DNA of 64,000 nucleotides from Citricoccus muralis (lineage in GTDB: Bacteria; Actinomycetota; Actinomycetes; Actinomycetales; Micrococcaceae): the NCBI RefSeq assembly GCF_029637705.1, contig NZ_CP121252.1:1798001-1862000 (forward strand). The letters run 5' to 3'. A program made the position numbers and the translations under genes. The notes beneath the pieces were generated by a model that was not told the origin of the DNA, searched no databases, and worked only from the letters and a program-made list of their open reading frames with translations. This document shows, one piece after another, positions 49,273-56,485 of this stretch. Position 1 is the first letter of the stretch, and every line of letters starts with the position of its first letter.

Positions 49273-50529
49273 ATTTCGTCTCGCAACGACAACACCGCCA
49301 CCTCAGAAGCAGCGCCGAAACCTGAACTGGTCACCCGGCCGAAAAGTGGCACCCCCTTTATTACCGATACTTTTTCTGAATTAGAACGTTGTGCCCAAGA
49401 CCTGGCAGCCGGGCACGGCCCGGTCGCCATCGACGCCGAGCGAGCGTCAGGTTTCCGATACGGCCAACGGGCGTTCCTCATTCAGATCAAACGCGAGGGT
49501 TCCGGGTTGTGGCTCATCGATCCCGAGGCCTTCTCTGATCTGCGCATCATCCATGATGCGTTGCGTGGAGTTGAATGGATCCTTCATGCCGCAACACAAG
49601 ATCTCCCCTGCCTCGCAGAGGTCGGGATGTGGCCCGACCGACTCTTCGATACCGAGCTGGCCGGTCGCCTGGCAGGATTCCCCCGCGTGGGGCTGGCGGC
49701 ACTCTTGGAGAACAAGCTCAACCTGACCTTGGCCAAAGAACACTCGGCCGCGGATTGGTCGGTCCGTCCACTACCAGCTGATCTGCGCGACTATGCTGCG
49801 CTAGATGTTGAGTTCCTCGTCGAGCTCCGTGCCTCCATGGTCGAAGAACTAACTCAGCAAGACAAACTCGCTATTGCCGAGGAAGAGTTTGCCGCTATTC
49901 GGAAGCGCCCACTGCCGGAGCCCCGGAAGGATCCTTGGCGCAGGACCTCTGGAATCTCCTCGATTCGCACACCGGAAAAACTCGCCATTGTCCGTTCCCT
50001 CTGGACTGCTCGCGAAAATCTCGCTGAATCCCGTGACGTAGCTCCGTCACGTCTCATCAAAGACCAAGCCATCATTGCCGCAGCTACCGCAGAGCCGACG
50101 ACAGTCCCGCAGTTGCTCAAACTTCCGGCGTTCGTGGGACGTGCCGCATCCAAAGAAGCCCCGCGATGGTTGCGCGCAATTCGCGAAGGACAGCGGCAGG
50201 CCGAACAGCCCGACGAACTGCCCGCATTGCGCGTCCATTCAACCACGCCGCCTCCCCCACGCGCTTGGTCGGATCGAGACCCGTTGGCCGCACGACGTTT
50301 GCAGACAGCGCGCTCATGGATCGGGAGGGCTGCCGAAGCGAACAACATGCCGACGGAGAACCTTCTTACCCCAGCGACTCTCAAAGAAATCTGCTGGCGG
50401 CCCCCGGCCAACATCACACCCGATTCAGTGCGTCATCATCTCGTTGAGTTAGGCGCGCGAAATTGGCAGGTGGAGATCGTCTCCCCCATCCTGACGGTGG
50501 CACTACTCGACCCAGATCCACTCGACTGA
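49273..50529 (+). CDS. rnd: RNase D-like 3'-5' exonuclease with HRDC domain, ATT start proposed
   Basis: A roughly 418-residue RNase D-type exonuclease. The first acidic motif AIDAERASGFRYGQRAFLIQ lies near residues 53-72, the second Asp region is WILHAATQDLPCL, and DYAALDVEFLVEL carries the last motif. C-terminal HRDC-like helices follow. These motifs require the frame upstream of the first standard start (TTG, 49507), yet between the preceding TGA (49267) and that TTG there is no ATG, GTG or TTG. ATT at 49273 lies 8 bases after GAAGGA (49259-49264), ideal for initiation; ATC at 49270 and CTG at 49327 are alternatives. Readthrough of the DUF3000 TGA, or a base error, could also explain it. 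Confidence 0.82.
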   Translation: MSSRNDNTATSEAAPKPELVTRPKSGTPFITDTFSELERCAQDLAAGHGPVAIDAERASGFRYGQRAFLIQIKREGSGLWLIDPEAFSDLRIIHDALRGVEWILHAATQDLPCLAEVGMWPDRLFDTELAGRLAGFPRVGLAALLENKLNLTLAKEHSAADWSVRPLPADLRDYAALDVEFLVELRASMVEELTQQDKLAIAEEEFAAIRKRPLPEPRKDPWRRTSGISSIRTPEKLAIVRSLWTARENLAESRDVAPSRLIKDQAIIAAATAEPTTVPQLLKLPAFVGRAASKEAPRWLRAIREGQRQAEQPDELPALRVHSTTPPPPRAWSDRDPLAARRLQTARSWIGRAAEANNMPTENLLTPATLKEICWRPPANITPDSVRHHLVELGARNWQVEIVSPILTVALLDPDPLD

Positions 50530-50655
50530 TTTTCCTCGCACCCTGCCCACGCTCGTCTCGTTGTGTCTAAGAACACAGAACTTTGCGATACGGTGGAAGG
50601 TGCACGTCGTACTGACGAGTACACTTCACCATCGATTGATGCGCAAGGGAGAAGC

Positions 50656-52827
50656 ATGCCCACCGAGAACACAGACCGGTTCAGCGAATTCGAGTATGTC
50701 GCGGCAGAATTCGCCGACGAGATCATCACCCACTCCGTCGTCACGGACATCGAGCTCCCCGAGAACCTCGGCCGACTGGCCCTCATCACCCTGGACAATA
50801 ACGCTGGCCCCAAGCGGCCCACCACCCTCGGTCCCGGGACCTTGATCGAATTCGGGCGCGCCGTCGACGCTCAGGCAGAACGAGCCCGTGCCGGAGAAAT
50901 CGTCGCCCTGGCACTGATTGGAAAGCCGGGATTCCTGGTCGCCGGGGCCGACCTCGGAAGCATGAAGTCCGTCTCGGACCCCAAGCTCGGCGAAGCCATG
51001 GCGGAGCTAGGCCACGCGGCCTACGATGGCCTGCTGGACTTCCCGGTTCCCACCTTCGCTTTCATCAATGGTCTGGCTCTCGGCGGCGGCCTGGAAATTG
51101 CTCTAGCCTGCCAGTATCGCACCGTTTCCACGCACGCCAAGGCACTGGGGCTGCCGGAGGCATACCTAGGCCTCGTCCCCGGCTGGGGAGGCGTCTTCCA
51201 GACACCGTATTTATTGGGTCCGGAGAACGCGCTCACCGTCATGATCAAGAATCCGCTGAACAACAACCGTACGCTCAACGGCAAAGCCGCATATGAAATC
51301 GGCTTGGCAGATGCGCTCTTCGACGGCGGCGATGATCCGTCCACGACCGCTCCGTTCCTTGACGCATCGATTGCTTGGGCCACCCGAGTGCTGCAGCAGG
51401 ACGCCGAGACCATTGAAACGCTAAATTCTCATCGCGACCATGATTTCTCCCCCGAAGCCTGGGATCGAGCCCTCGCCGAAGGACGCGCCATTGTTGAGGC
51501 GAAGACCGGCGGTTACGTTCCCGCTCCCGCCGAGGTCATGGATCTGTTCGAAGCAGCCCGCACCTCCACCCGTAAGGAATCAGCGAAGGCCCAGTGCGCG
51601 GCTCTGTCAAAGCTGATCGCCAGTCACGAATTCGCCAACACCGTCTACGCGTTCCTCGACGTCGTGCAGAAGCGTAGCAAGCGGCCGGCTGGGGCGCCGG
51701 ATCCTCAACTGGCCCGCCCTCTCAAGAAGGTCGGGGTGGTCGGTGCTGGTCTGATGGCCGGTCAGTTGGCCCAGGTCTTCGCAACGCACCTGAAAGTTCC
51801 AGTAGTGATGACCGATCTGGATCAGGAGCGCGTGAATCGTGGCGTGGCCGCTGTGCGGGCCAACTTCGAGAAACTAGCGGCCAAGGGGCGCATCTCTGCA
51901 AGCGACGCCGAACAGCTTGCCTCGTTGATATCTGGGTCTGTTTCCCAAGACGTCTTCTCCGATGCCGACTTCGTCATCGAGGCGATCTTTGAGGAGATCG
52001 AGCTCAAGAAGAAGGTGCTGCGCCAGTTGGAGACGATCGTGTCCCCGGAGTGCATTCTGGCGTCCAATACGTCGTCGCTGTCGATCACCGAAATGTCATC
52101 CGCTCTGGAGCACCCGGAGCGCATGATCGGCTTCCACTTCTTCAACCCCGTTGCCGTCATGCCGTTGGTTGAGTTGGTTCGTGGACCAGAAACGACCGAC
52201 GAGGTCTTGGCTACCGGTTTCGTCACAGCTCAGAAACTGCGTAAGACGGCTGTGTTGGTCCACGATGCACCGGCCTTCGTAGTCAACCGCATTCTGTTGC
52301 GCATGATGGGCGAGGTGCAGAACTCCTTCGATGAAGGCACCGACGCCCACACCGCCGATCACGCATTGGATCCCATGGCGCTTCCCATGACGCCGTTCAC
52401 CCTGCTGGCCATGGTCGGCCTCCCTGTGGCACAGCATGTCACCGAATCACTCAACAAGGCCTTCGGCGATGAACGGTTCCCCGTATCTCCGAATATTCAG
52501 CGACTCATCGATGGTCAGAAGACCGCGATCTGGGCCAAGGATGATGCCTCCTCTGACGACAAGACGGAGACCATCCCTGCGGAAACTATGGATCTCATGA
52601 GCTTCGGAGATTCCCCCCAGTCCGCTGAAGAGCTGCTCACCCGGGTTCAGGATGCACTGGCAGAGGAAATCGGCTTGATGCTGGATGAAGGCGTCGTCGC
52701 CGATCCAGAAGACATCGACCTGTGCATGATCACTGGTGCTGGCTGGCCCCTGCATCTAGGCGGCATTACGCCTTACTTGGATCAGTCGGGGGCCTCAGAA
52801 CGAGTCAATGGGCGTACGTTCCACTAA
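50656..52827 (+). CDS. fadB: FadB-type trifunctional enoyl-CoA hydratase / 3-hydroxyacyl-CoA dehydrogenase
   Basis: A 723-residue beta-oxidation fusion. The N-terminal crotonase domain has the oxyanion loop AGADLGSM and both hydratase glutamates, in GGGLEIALACQYR and GLPEAYLGLVPGWGG. The Rossmann domain starts near residue 355 with VGVVGAGLMAGQ, and the dehydrogenase His is in GFHFFNPVAVMPLVE. Two C-terminal 3HCDH domains follow. The ATG at 50656 has AAGGGAG 4 bases upstream; a GTG at 50563 is in frame but poorer. The thiolase gene that normally pairs with it is not adjacent. A bidirectional terminator follows. Confidence 0.95.
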   Translation: MPTENTDRFSEFEYVAAEFADEIITHSVVTDIELPENLGRLALITLDNNAGPKRPTTLGPGTLIEFGRAVDAQAERARAGEIVALALIGKPGFLVAGADLGSMKSVSDPKLGEAMAELGHAAYDGLLDFPVPTFAFINGLALGGGLEIALACQYRTVSTHAKALGLPEAYLGLVPGWGGVFQTPYLLGPENALTVMIKNPLNNNRTLNGKAAYEIGLADALFDGGDDPSTTAPFLDASIAWATRVLQQDAETIETLNSHRDHDFSPEAWDRALAEGRAIVEAKTGGYVPAPAEVMDLFEAARTSTRKESAKAQCAALSKLIASHEFANTVYAFLDVVQKRSKRPAGAPDPQLARPLKKVGVVGAGLMAGQLAQVFATHLKVPVVMTDLDQERVNRGVAAVRANFEKLAAKGRISASDAEQLASLISGSVSQDVFSDADFVIEAIFEEIELKKKVLRQLETIVSPECILASNTSSLSITEMSSALEHPERMIGFHFFNPVAVMPLVELVRGPETTDEVLATGFVTAQKLRKTAVLVHDAPAFVVNRILLRMMGEVQNSFDEGTDAHTADHALDPMALPMTPFTLLAMVGLPVAQHVTESLNKAFGDERFPVSPNIQRLIDGQKTAIWAKDDASSDDKTETIPAETMDLMSFGDSPQSAEELLTRVQDALAEEIGLMLDEGVVADPEDIDLCMITGAGWPLHLGGITPYLDQSGASERVNGRTFH

Positions 52828-52850
52828 GCGATAGCACGCTTCCGATACGA

Positions 52851-52890
52851 CGCGGGCTCCGACTGGCAAGTTTTCCAGTCGGAGCCCGCG
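52851..52890. terminator. bidirectional terminator between fadB and the PLDc_N gene
   Basis: Perfect 16-bp inverted repeat (arms 52851-52866 and 52875-52890) with an 8-base loop. It is followed by TTCTTT on the plus strand. It serves fadB and probably also the convergent minus-strand genes. Confidence 0.85.
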
Positions 52891-52899
52891 TTCTTTCAG

Positions 52900-53268
52900 C
52901 TACCGGATCTGCTCCCGCCGAACCGCATCACCCCGTTTAAGCTCATCGTCGGAAGTCCGTTGCAGATCACGAAAGCTCTTTCGCGCGAGATTGACGCGCT
53001 TTGTGCGGTCATTCGGGTCCCAGTCTGGTTGCTCCTGGCGACGGCGGGGGTAGTACCAGTACCGCCACCACAACCACACCGCTGGCCCAACCAAGGGCAA
53101 CACGAAAATGGTGGCCACCCAGATCAGGCGACGTTGGGGATCAAGCGGTGATCTCAGCAGCGAAATCAGGGCTACGATCACCAGCACCACTAGTGCCACT
53201 CCGACCGCCTGAAGCAGGATTTCCAGACCGGTCGGAATCAAGGGTCCAGGAGCGGTGGCAGCGATCAA
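52900..53268 (-). CDS. PLDc_N domain membrane protein
   Basis: A 122-residue small membrane protein with two predicted helices (about residues 15-37 and 48-68). The motif LPLVGPAVWLWWRYW matches the PLDc_N (cardiolipin synthase N-terminal-like) family, in which it often stands alone as here. The C-terminal half is highly charged and lacks any phospholipase D catalytic motif. It starts with TTG overlapping the aldo/keto reductase stop (TTGA). The role is unknown. Confidence 0.75.
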   Translation of the reverse strand: MIAATAPGPLIPTGLEILLQAVGVALVVLVIVALISLLRSPLDPQRRLIWVATIFVLPLVGPAVWLWWRYWYYPRRRQEQPDWDPNDRTKRVNLARKSFRDLQRTSDDELKRGDAVRREQIR

Positions 53269-54245
53269 AACAGCGCGACCCTGGGTTGGGACGGAAAGAG
53301 CTCGTCCAGCTGCTTGCGTTCATCCTCATTGGGAACCCAGCGGACAGCCTGCGCATTCTGCTGAACCTGTTCAATGCGCGTAGCTCCTGCGATCACCGAT
53401 GAAACGGGTTCCTGTGCGGCCAGCCAACTGAGGGCGAGGTCCACTTCCGTCAACCCTCGCACGCGCGCGAACTCCCCGTAGGCGGCCAGCTGGTCCAAGT
53501 CCGCACCGGTCACCATCTCAGTGCGAACGCGCGAGAGACGGGTGCCTTCCGGCGCAACGCCCTGGGAGTACTTACCCGTGAGCAGGCCATTAGCCAACGG
53601 GAAGTACGGCAGCACGCCTAGTCCATATGCACGAGCTGCCGGAAGCACCTCAAGTTCCGCTCGCCGATCCAGAAGGTTGTAGTGGTTCTGCGCCGAAATA
53701 AAACGTTCTGTGCCCAGCGCGCGGGCCACGTATTCGGCTTCCGCGATTTGATAGCCGGCGCGGTTCGAATGACCGATGTAGCGGACCTTCCCGGACTGCA
53801 CGAGTGTGTCCAAGGCGGAGAGAGTCTCTTCGATCGGGGTCTGCGGATCAGGAGTGTGAAACTGGTAGAGATCGATCCAATCAGTCCCCAATCGCTTCAG
53901 AGACGCTTCGACGGCCTTGATGATGTATCGGCGCGATCCTCGAGCACCCCAGTCAGGCCCGTTGCTGCCCTGCATGTCCATCCCGAACTTGGTGGCTAGC
54001 ACCACGTCGTCACGGTGACTCCCGAGCGCTGTACCCAAGCGTTCTTCGCTGAGGCCCGGGGTGGATCCATAGATGTCCGCCACGTCGAAGAGGGTAATCC
54101 CAGCCTCGAGCGCGGCGCCGACAACCTCGTTCGTTCCGTTTTGGTCTTCGGTGTGTGTGCCGGGACGCCCAAGATTATTGCATCCCAGCCCGACGACGGA
54201 CACGGTGAGGCCGGAAGTACCAAGGCGGCGATATTGCATGGTCAT
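53265..54245 (-). CDS. aldo/keto reductase
   Basis: A 326-residue NADPH-dependent TIM-barrel oxidoreductase. The catalytic tetrad is visible: Asp and Tyr in LFDVADIYG, Lys in LATKFG, His in DLYQFHTPDP. Cofactor-binding residues lie in the C-terminal SVIAGATRIEQVQQN. It resembles the Tas/YajO-like general stress AKRs; the substrate is unknown. Two close ATGs (54245, 54239) can start it. It may be transcribed from the tetR side with its neighbours. Confidence 0.93.
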   Translation of the reverse strand: MTMQYRRLGTSGLTVSVVGLGCNNLGRPGTHTEDQNGTNEVVGAALEAGITLFDVADIYGSTPGLSEERLGTALGSHRDDVVLATKFGMDMQGSNGPDWGARGSRRYIIKAVEASLKRLGTDWIDLYQFHTPDPQTPIEETLSALDTLVQSGKVRYIGHSNRAGYQIAEAEYVARALGTERFISAQNHYNLLDRRAELEVLPAARAYGLGVLPYFPLANGLLTGKYSQGVAPEGTRLSRVRTEMVTGADLDQLAAYGEFARVRGLTEVDLALSWLAAQEPVSSVIAGATRIEQVQQNAQAVRWVPNEDERKQLDELFPSQPRVALF

Positions 54246-54286
54246 GGGGTGCGATGTCGCTTTCTTTGAGAAGGCAGTAACTGAGT

Positions 54287-54784
54287 TCAGCCGCGAGCTA
54301 CGGTGATTTTCGACAGCTGGACTCCAGCCGTTTTGGCGGCGGCCGGAATCTCGGCCTCAGCCTTCCGCGCGTGCACGGCCGCAATCAGCAGCTCAACCGC
54401 GTTGTCGGCCGGTCGGGTCTCCTGTACTTCGCCCAGTCCGCGCCATGCTAGACGGTGAGTCATCTCGGTCTCGAGTTTCCGAAGCAGAGTTTCTTCTACA
54501 GATGTGGGCGTGGAACCTTTGAGGCGGTAGCTCACCGTCAAGAGCTGATGGTCATCTTCCGTGAGCTCTCGGTACCCGTCCTCGATGCACTGCGCCGAGA
54601 ATCCGGCGAGTAGTTCTTCGCCAGCTTCCGAGTCGATGTTGCTCTCAACTTTCGTGGTGCCCGGTTGCCCCACAGCACCGAAGTGAACGACGAACTCGGC
54701 AACAGCCTCGTCGTACCAAGCTTCACGATAATCAGTAGCGCGTGCGATCTCTTCAGAGAAACGATACGTGCGGACAATACTCAC
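54287..54784 (-). CDS. hypothetical protein, weak WGR-like N-terminus
   Basis: A 165-residue soluble protein that I do not recognise. The GTG at 54784 is preceded by AGGAG with a 5-base spacer, which sets the start; the longer frame to 54922 enters the tetR end. The first 45 residues contain W-Y-D-E and FVVHFGAVGQPGTTK, loosely reminiscent of a WGR nucleic-acid-associated domain (VxxxWGRxGxxGQ). The rest is charged and helical. There are no membrane segments. It lies between tetR and the reductase on the same strand. Confidence 0.75.
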   Translation of the reverse strand: MSIVRTYRFSEEIARATDYREAWYDEAVAEFVVHFGAVGQPGTTKVESNIDSEAGEELLAGFSAQCIEDGYRELTEDDHQLLTVSYRLKGSTPTSVEETLLRKLETEMTHRLAWRGLGEVQETRPADNAVELLIAAVHARKAEAEIPAAAKTAGVQLSKITVARG

Positions 54785-54815
54785 TGGGGCTCCTGTTCGA
54801 TGGGTTCGGTCCAGT

Positions 54816-55451
54816 CTATCCGTCGGCCGGCGCCCCACGCGTCGCCCCGGTGCCGTGGTGGCATTTGATGCCCAACCCTGTGAGCAGAGCCGTGAACTGC
54901 ATGCCAAGATCAGGCTGTACACGTGCCGCGATCAACGGAAACTGCTCACGTAGAGCTTCGGCCTCTAGGAGGGCATCCGTCCCACTGGCCCAACCGCCGC
55001 TGTTCAAGGCGGCACTGCCGAAGAACCACCCCATGATGGCGTCATGCGCGTCGCGGCGACTGATGGTTGCTTCTGCGCATAGCTCCATGACCGTCTCGCT
55101 GAGTTGAAAGGCGTGCAGGCCCAACACAGGAGCATGGAACATCAAGGCCAGCGTGCAAGGCTCGGCATAGAGTCGTCGGGACCGTTCCATGAGTTCTCCC
55201 AAGGCGCAATGTGCACAGTCGCGCGCGAGCGTATGAGGTTCTAGACGACCTAGCCGATCATCACCCAGTTCATGCCAGAGCTCCCCCAAATTCTTGAAAT
55301 AGGTGTAGATAGCGTTCGCCGCAATGTCCAGACGTTGAGCGATCATGCGCAACGACACCGATTCGATACGCCCCTTCTCGATCAAAAGCTCATCCGCTGC
55401 GCGTTTAATCCGTTCACGATCCAAGTCACCTCGTGGACCTCGTTTGGTCAC
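54816..55451 (-). CDS. TetR/AcrR family transcriptional regulator
   Basis: A 211-residue repressor-type protein. The N-terminal HTH domain runs from about residue 8 to 55 (IKRAADELLIEKG; LRMIAQRLDIAANAIYTYF), followed by a helical ligand-binding domain. The GTG at 55451 has AGGAGG 6 bases upstream. A longer frame to 55577 crosses the divergent promoter and was rejected. A perfect palindrome (55497-55511) in the shared intergenic space is its likely operator, controlling the divergent CPBP gene and perhaps itself. Confidence 0.92.
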   Translation of the reverse strand: MTKRGPRGDLDRERIKRAADELLIEKGRIESVSLRMIAQRLDIAANAIYTYFKNLGELWHELGDDRLGRLEPHTLARDCAHCALGELMERSRRLYAEPCTLALMFHAPVLGLHAFQLSETVMELCAEATISRRDAHDAIMGWFFGSAALNSGGWASGTDALLEAEALREQFPLIAARVQPDLGMQFTALLTGLGIKCHHGTGATRGAPADG

Positions 55452-55469
55452 GTTTCGCCTCCTCGACTC

Positions 55470-55498
55470 TTGCCAAAGCTTAGACCCCACCTTAGATT
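55470..55498 (+). promoter_or_regulatory. promoter of the CPBP gene
   Basis: TTGCCA (55470-55475) and TAGATT (55493-55498) are separated by 17 bases, a good sigma-70-type promoter. Transcription would start near 55505, about 25 bases before the ATG. Confidence 0.6.
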
Positions 55499-55511
55499 GT
55501 ACAGTGTACAA
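55497..55511. promoter_or_regulatory. putative TetR-type operator
   Basis: TTGTACAGTGTACAA is a perfect inverted repeat (7-1-7). It overlaps the end of the -10 box and the expected start point of the CPBP promoter, so a bound repressor would block the polymerase. It is 45 bases from the tetR start, which makes this regulator the natural candidate. Confidence 0.7.
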
Positions 55512-55530
55512 ATCGAATCCGGAGGTCATC

Positions 55531-56485
55531 ATGACTACGTCGATTCCATCCCCGCGTCCAGTGCGCGAATCCATCATCTACATCCTCTGTGCCACCGTGG
55601 CTTCAACACTCGTGGCGTCTCCCATGCTCCTCGGATGGTTCACGGGTGAGCTGTCCGGGCTGCTCATTCCCGTCGCGCAGCTGACACCTTTCGCCGTCGG
55701 TCTCATCTTCTTTCTGTTCTGGCGGCCCGCTTCCTTCGCGAAAGTATTCGCATTGCGGTGGAACGGCACGTGGTGGGGATTGCTCGTGAGATTCTCCGCC
55801 GTGATCGCTATTTCTGCCGTTCAGCTGCTCGTCGGTCTCGTCCTCGGTTGGCAACCGCGCCCGCTGGACACGATCGTGGTTGCGCTCATCGCGGTGATCC
55901 CGTTTTTGTTGCTCCAGTCGGCGTTTGCGATCGGGGAAGAATGGGGCTGGCGGGGCTGGCTGGTATCTCGCACCCAGGAGTTGCCGGTGGCCCGGGTGTG
56001 CGTGATTTCTTCCGTGGCGTGCGTGGACCGTCTGGCATCTTCCAGCATTGCCTTTAATCCTGCAGGATGCCCCAATGGAGGTTGGCGTCGCGTATTTGGC
56101 GTCGATTTTCTCCTGGGCTCCGGCGCTGGTGGTGCTTCGGCTCGTAACCAACTCGGTGTGGCCGGCCGTTTTTGTCCACGGTGGACTCAATAGCCTGAGG
56201 GTCTTCATTGTCCAGTCCGTGGCCGAGTCGGGCGGGGTCAATTGGATCGTGGAAGCGCTCGGTTGGATCCTCTGGATCGGAGCTGCCGTGGTGATGTGGA
56301 AGCTGGGAAACATGAAGCGGGCCCGAGACTCAGCTCGGGCCCGCTTCAGTAAAGGGTGGTCAGTCGTCGGTCAGCCGATTAGGAAGCCGCGATCTGACGC
56401 AGAACGTACTGCAGGATACCGCCGTTGCGGTAGTAGTCGGCCTCACCGGGGGTGTCGATGCGGACGACAGCATCGAACTCGGTGA
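55531..56485 (+). pseudogene. CPBP family intramembrane metalloprotease, frameshifted
   Basis: A multi-pass CPBP/Abi-type protease with three motifs in two frames. The first frame starts at ATG 55531 (GGAGG 5 bases upstream) and includes the glutamate motif GEEWGWRGWL. Near 56020 the coding sense moves to the next frame, which reads WTVWHLP and later VWPAVFVHGGLNSL, the two His motifs. The cause is a GCGT tandem duplication at 56017-56024: with one copy the frame is continuous (316 residues). As sequenced, the first frame ends at 56193 without the His motifs and should be inactive. The restored frame runs through the hairpin at 56314-56347 and 107 bases into antisense acnA, so the natural C-terminus is also unclear. 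Confidence 0.85.
56314..56347 (-). terminator. terminator after acnA
   Basis: Perfect 14-bp inverted repeat (arms 56314-56327 and 56334-56347) with a 6-base loop, 32 bases after the acnA stop. On the minus strand it is followed by ATGTTTCCC, a weak T-run. It also lies inside the end of the CPBP reading frame. Confidence 0.75.

Noticed and set aside
50563-50655. Upstream GTG start for fadB
   Set aside because: The ATG at 50656 has a better ribosome binding site and gives the expected N-terminus.
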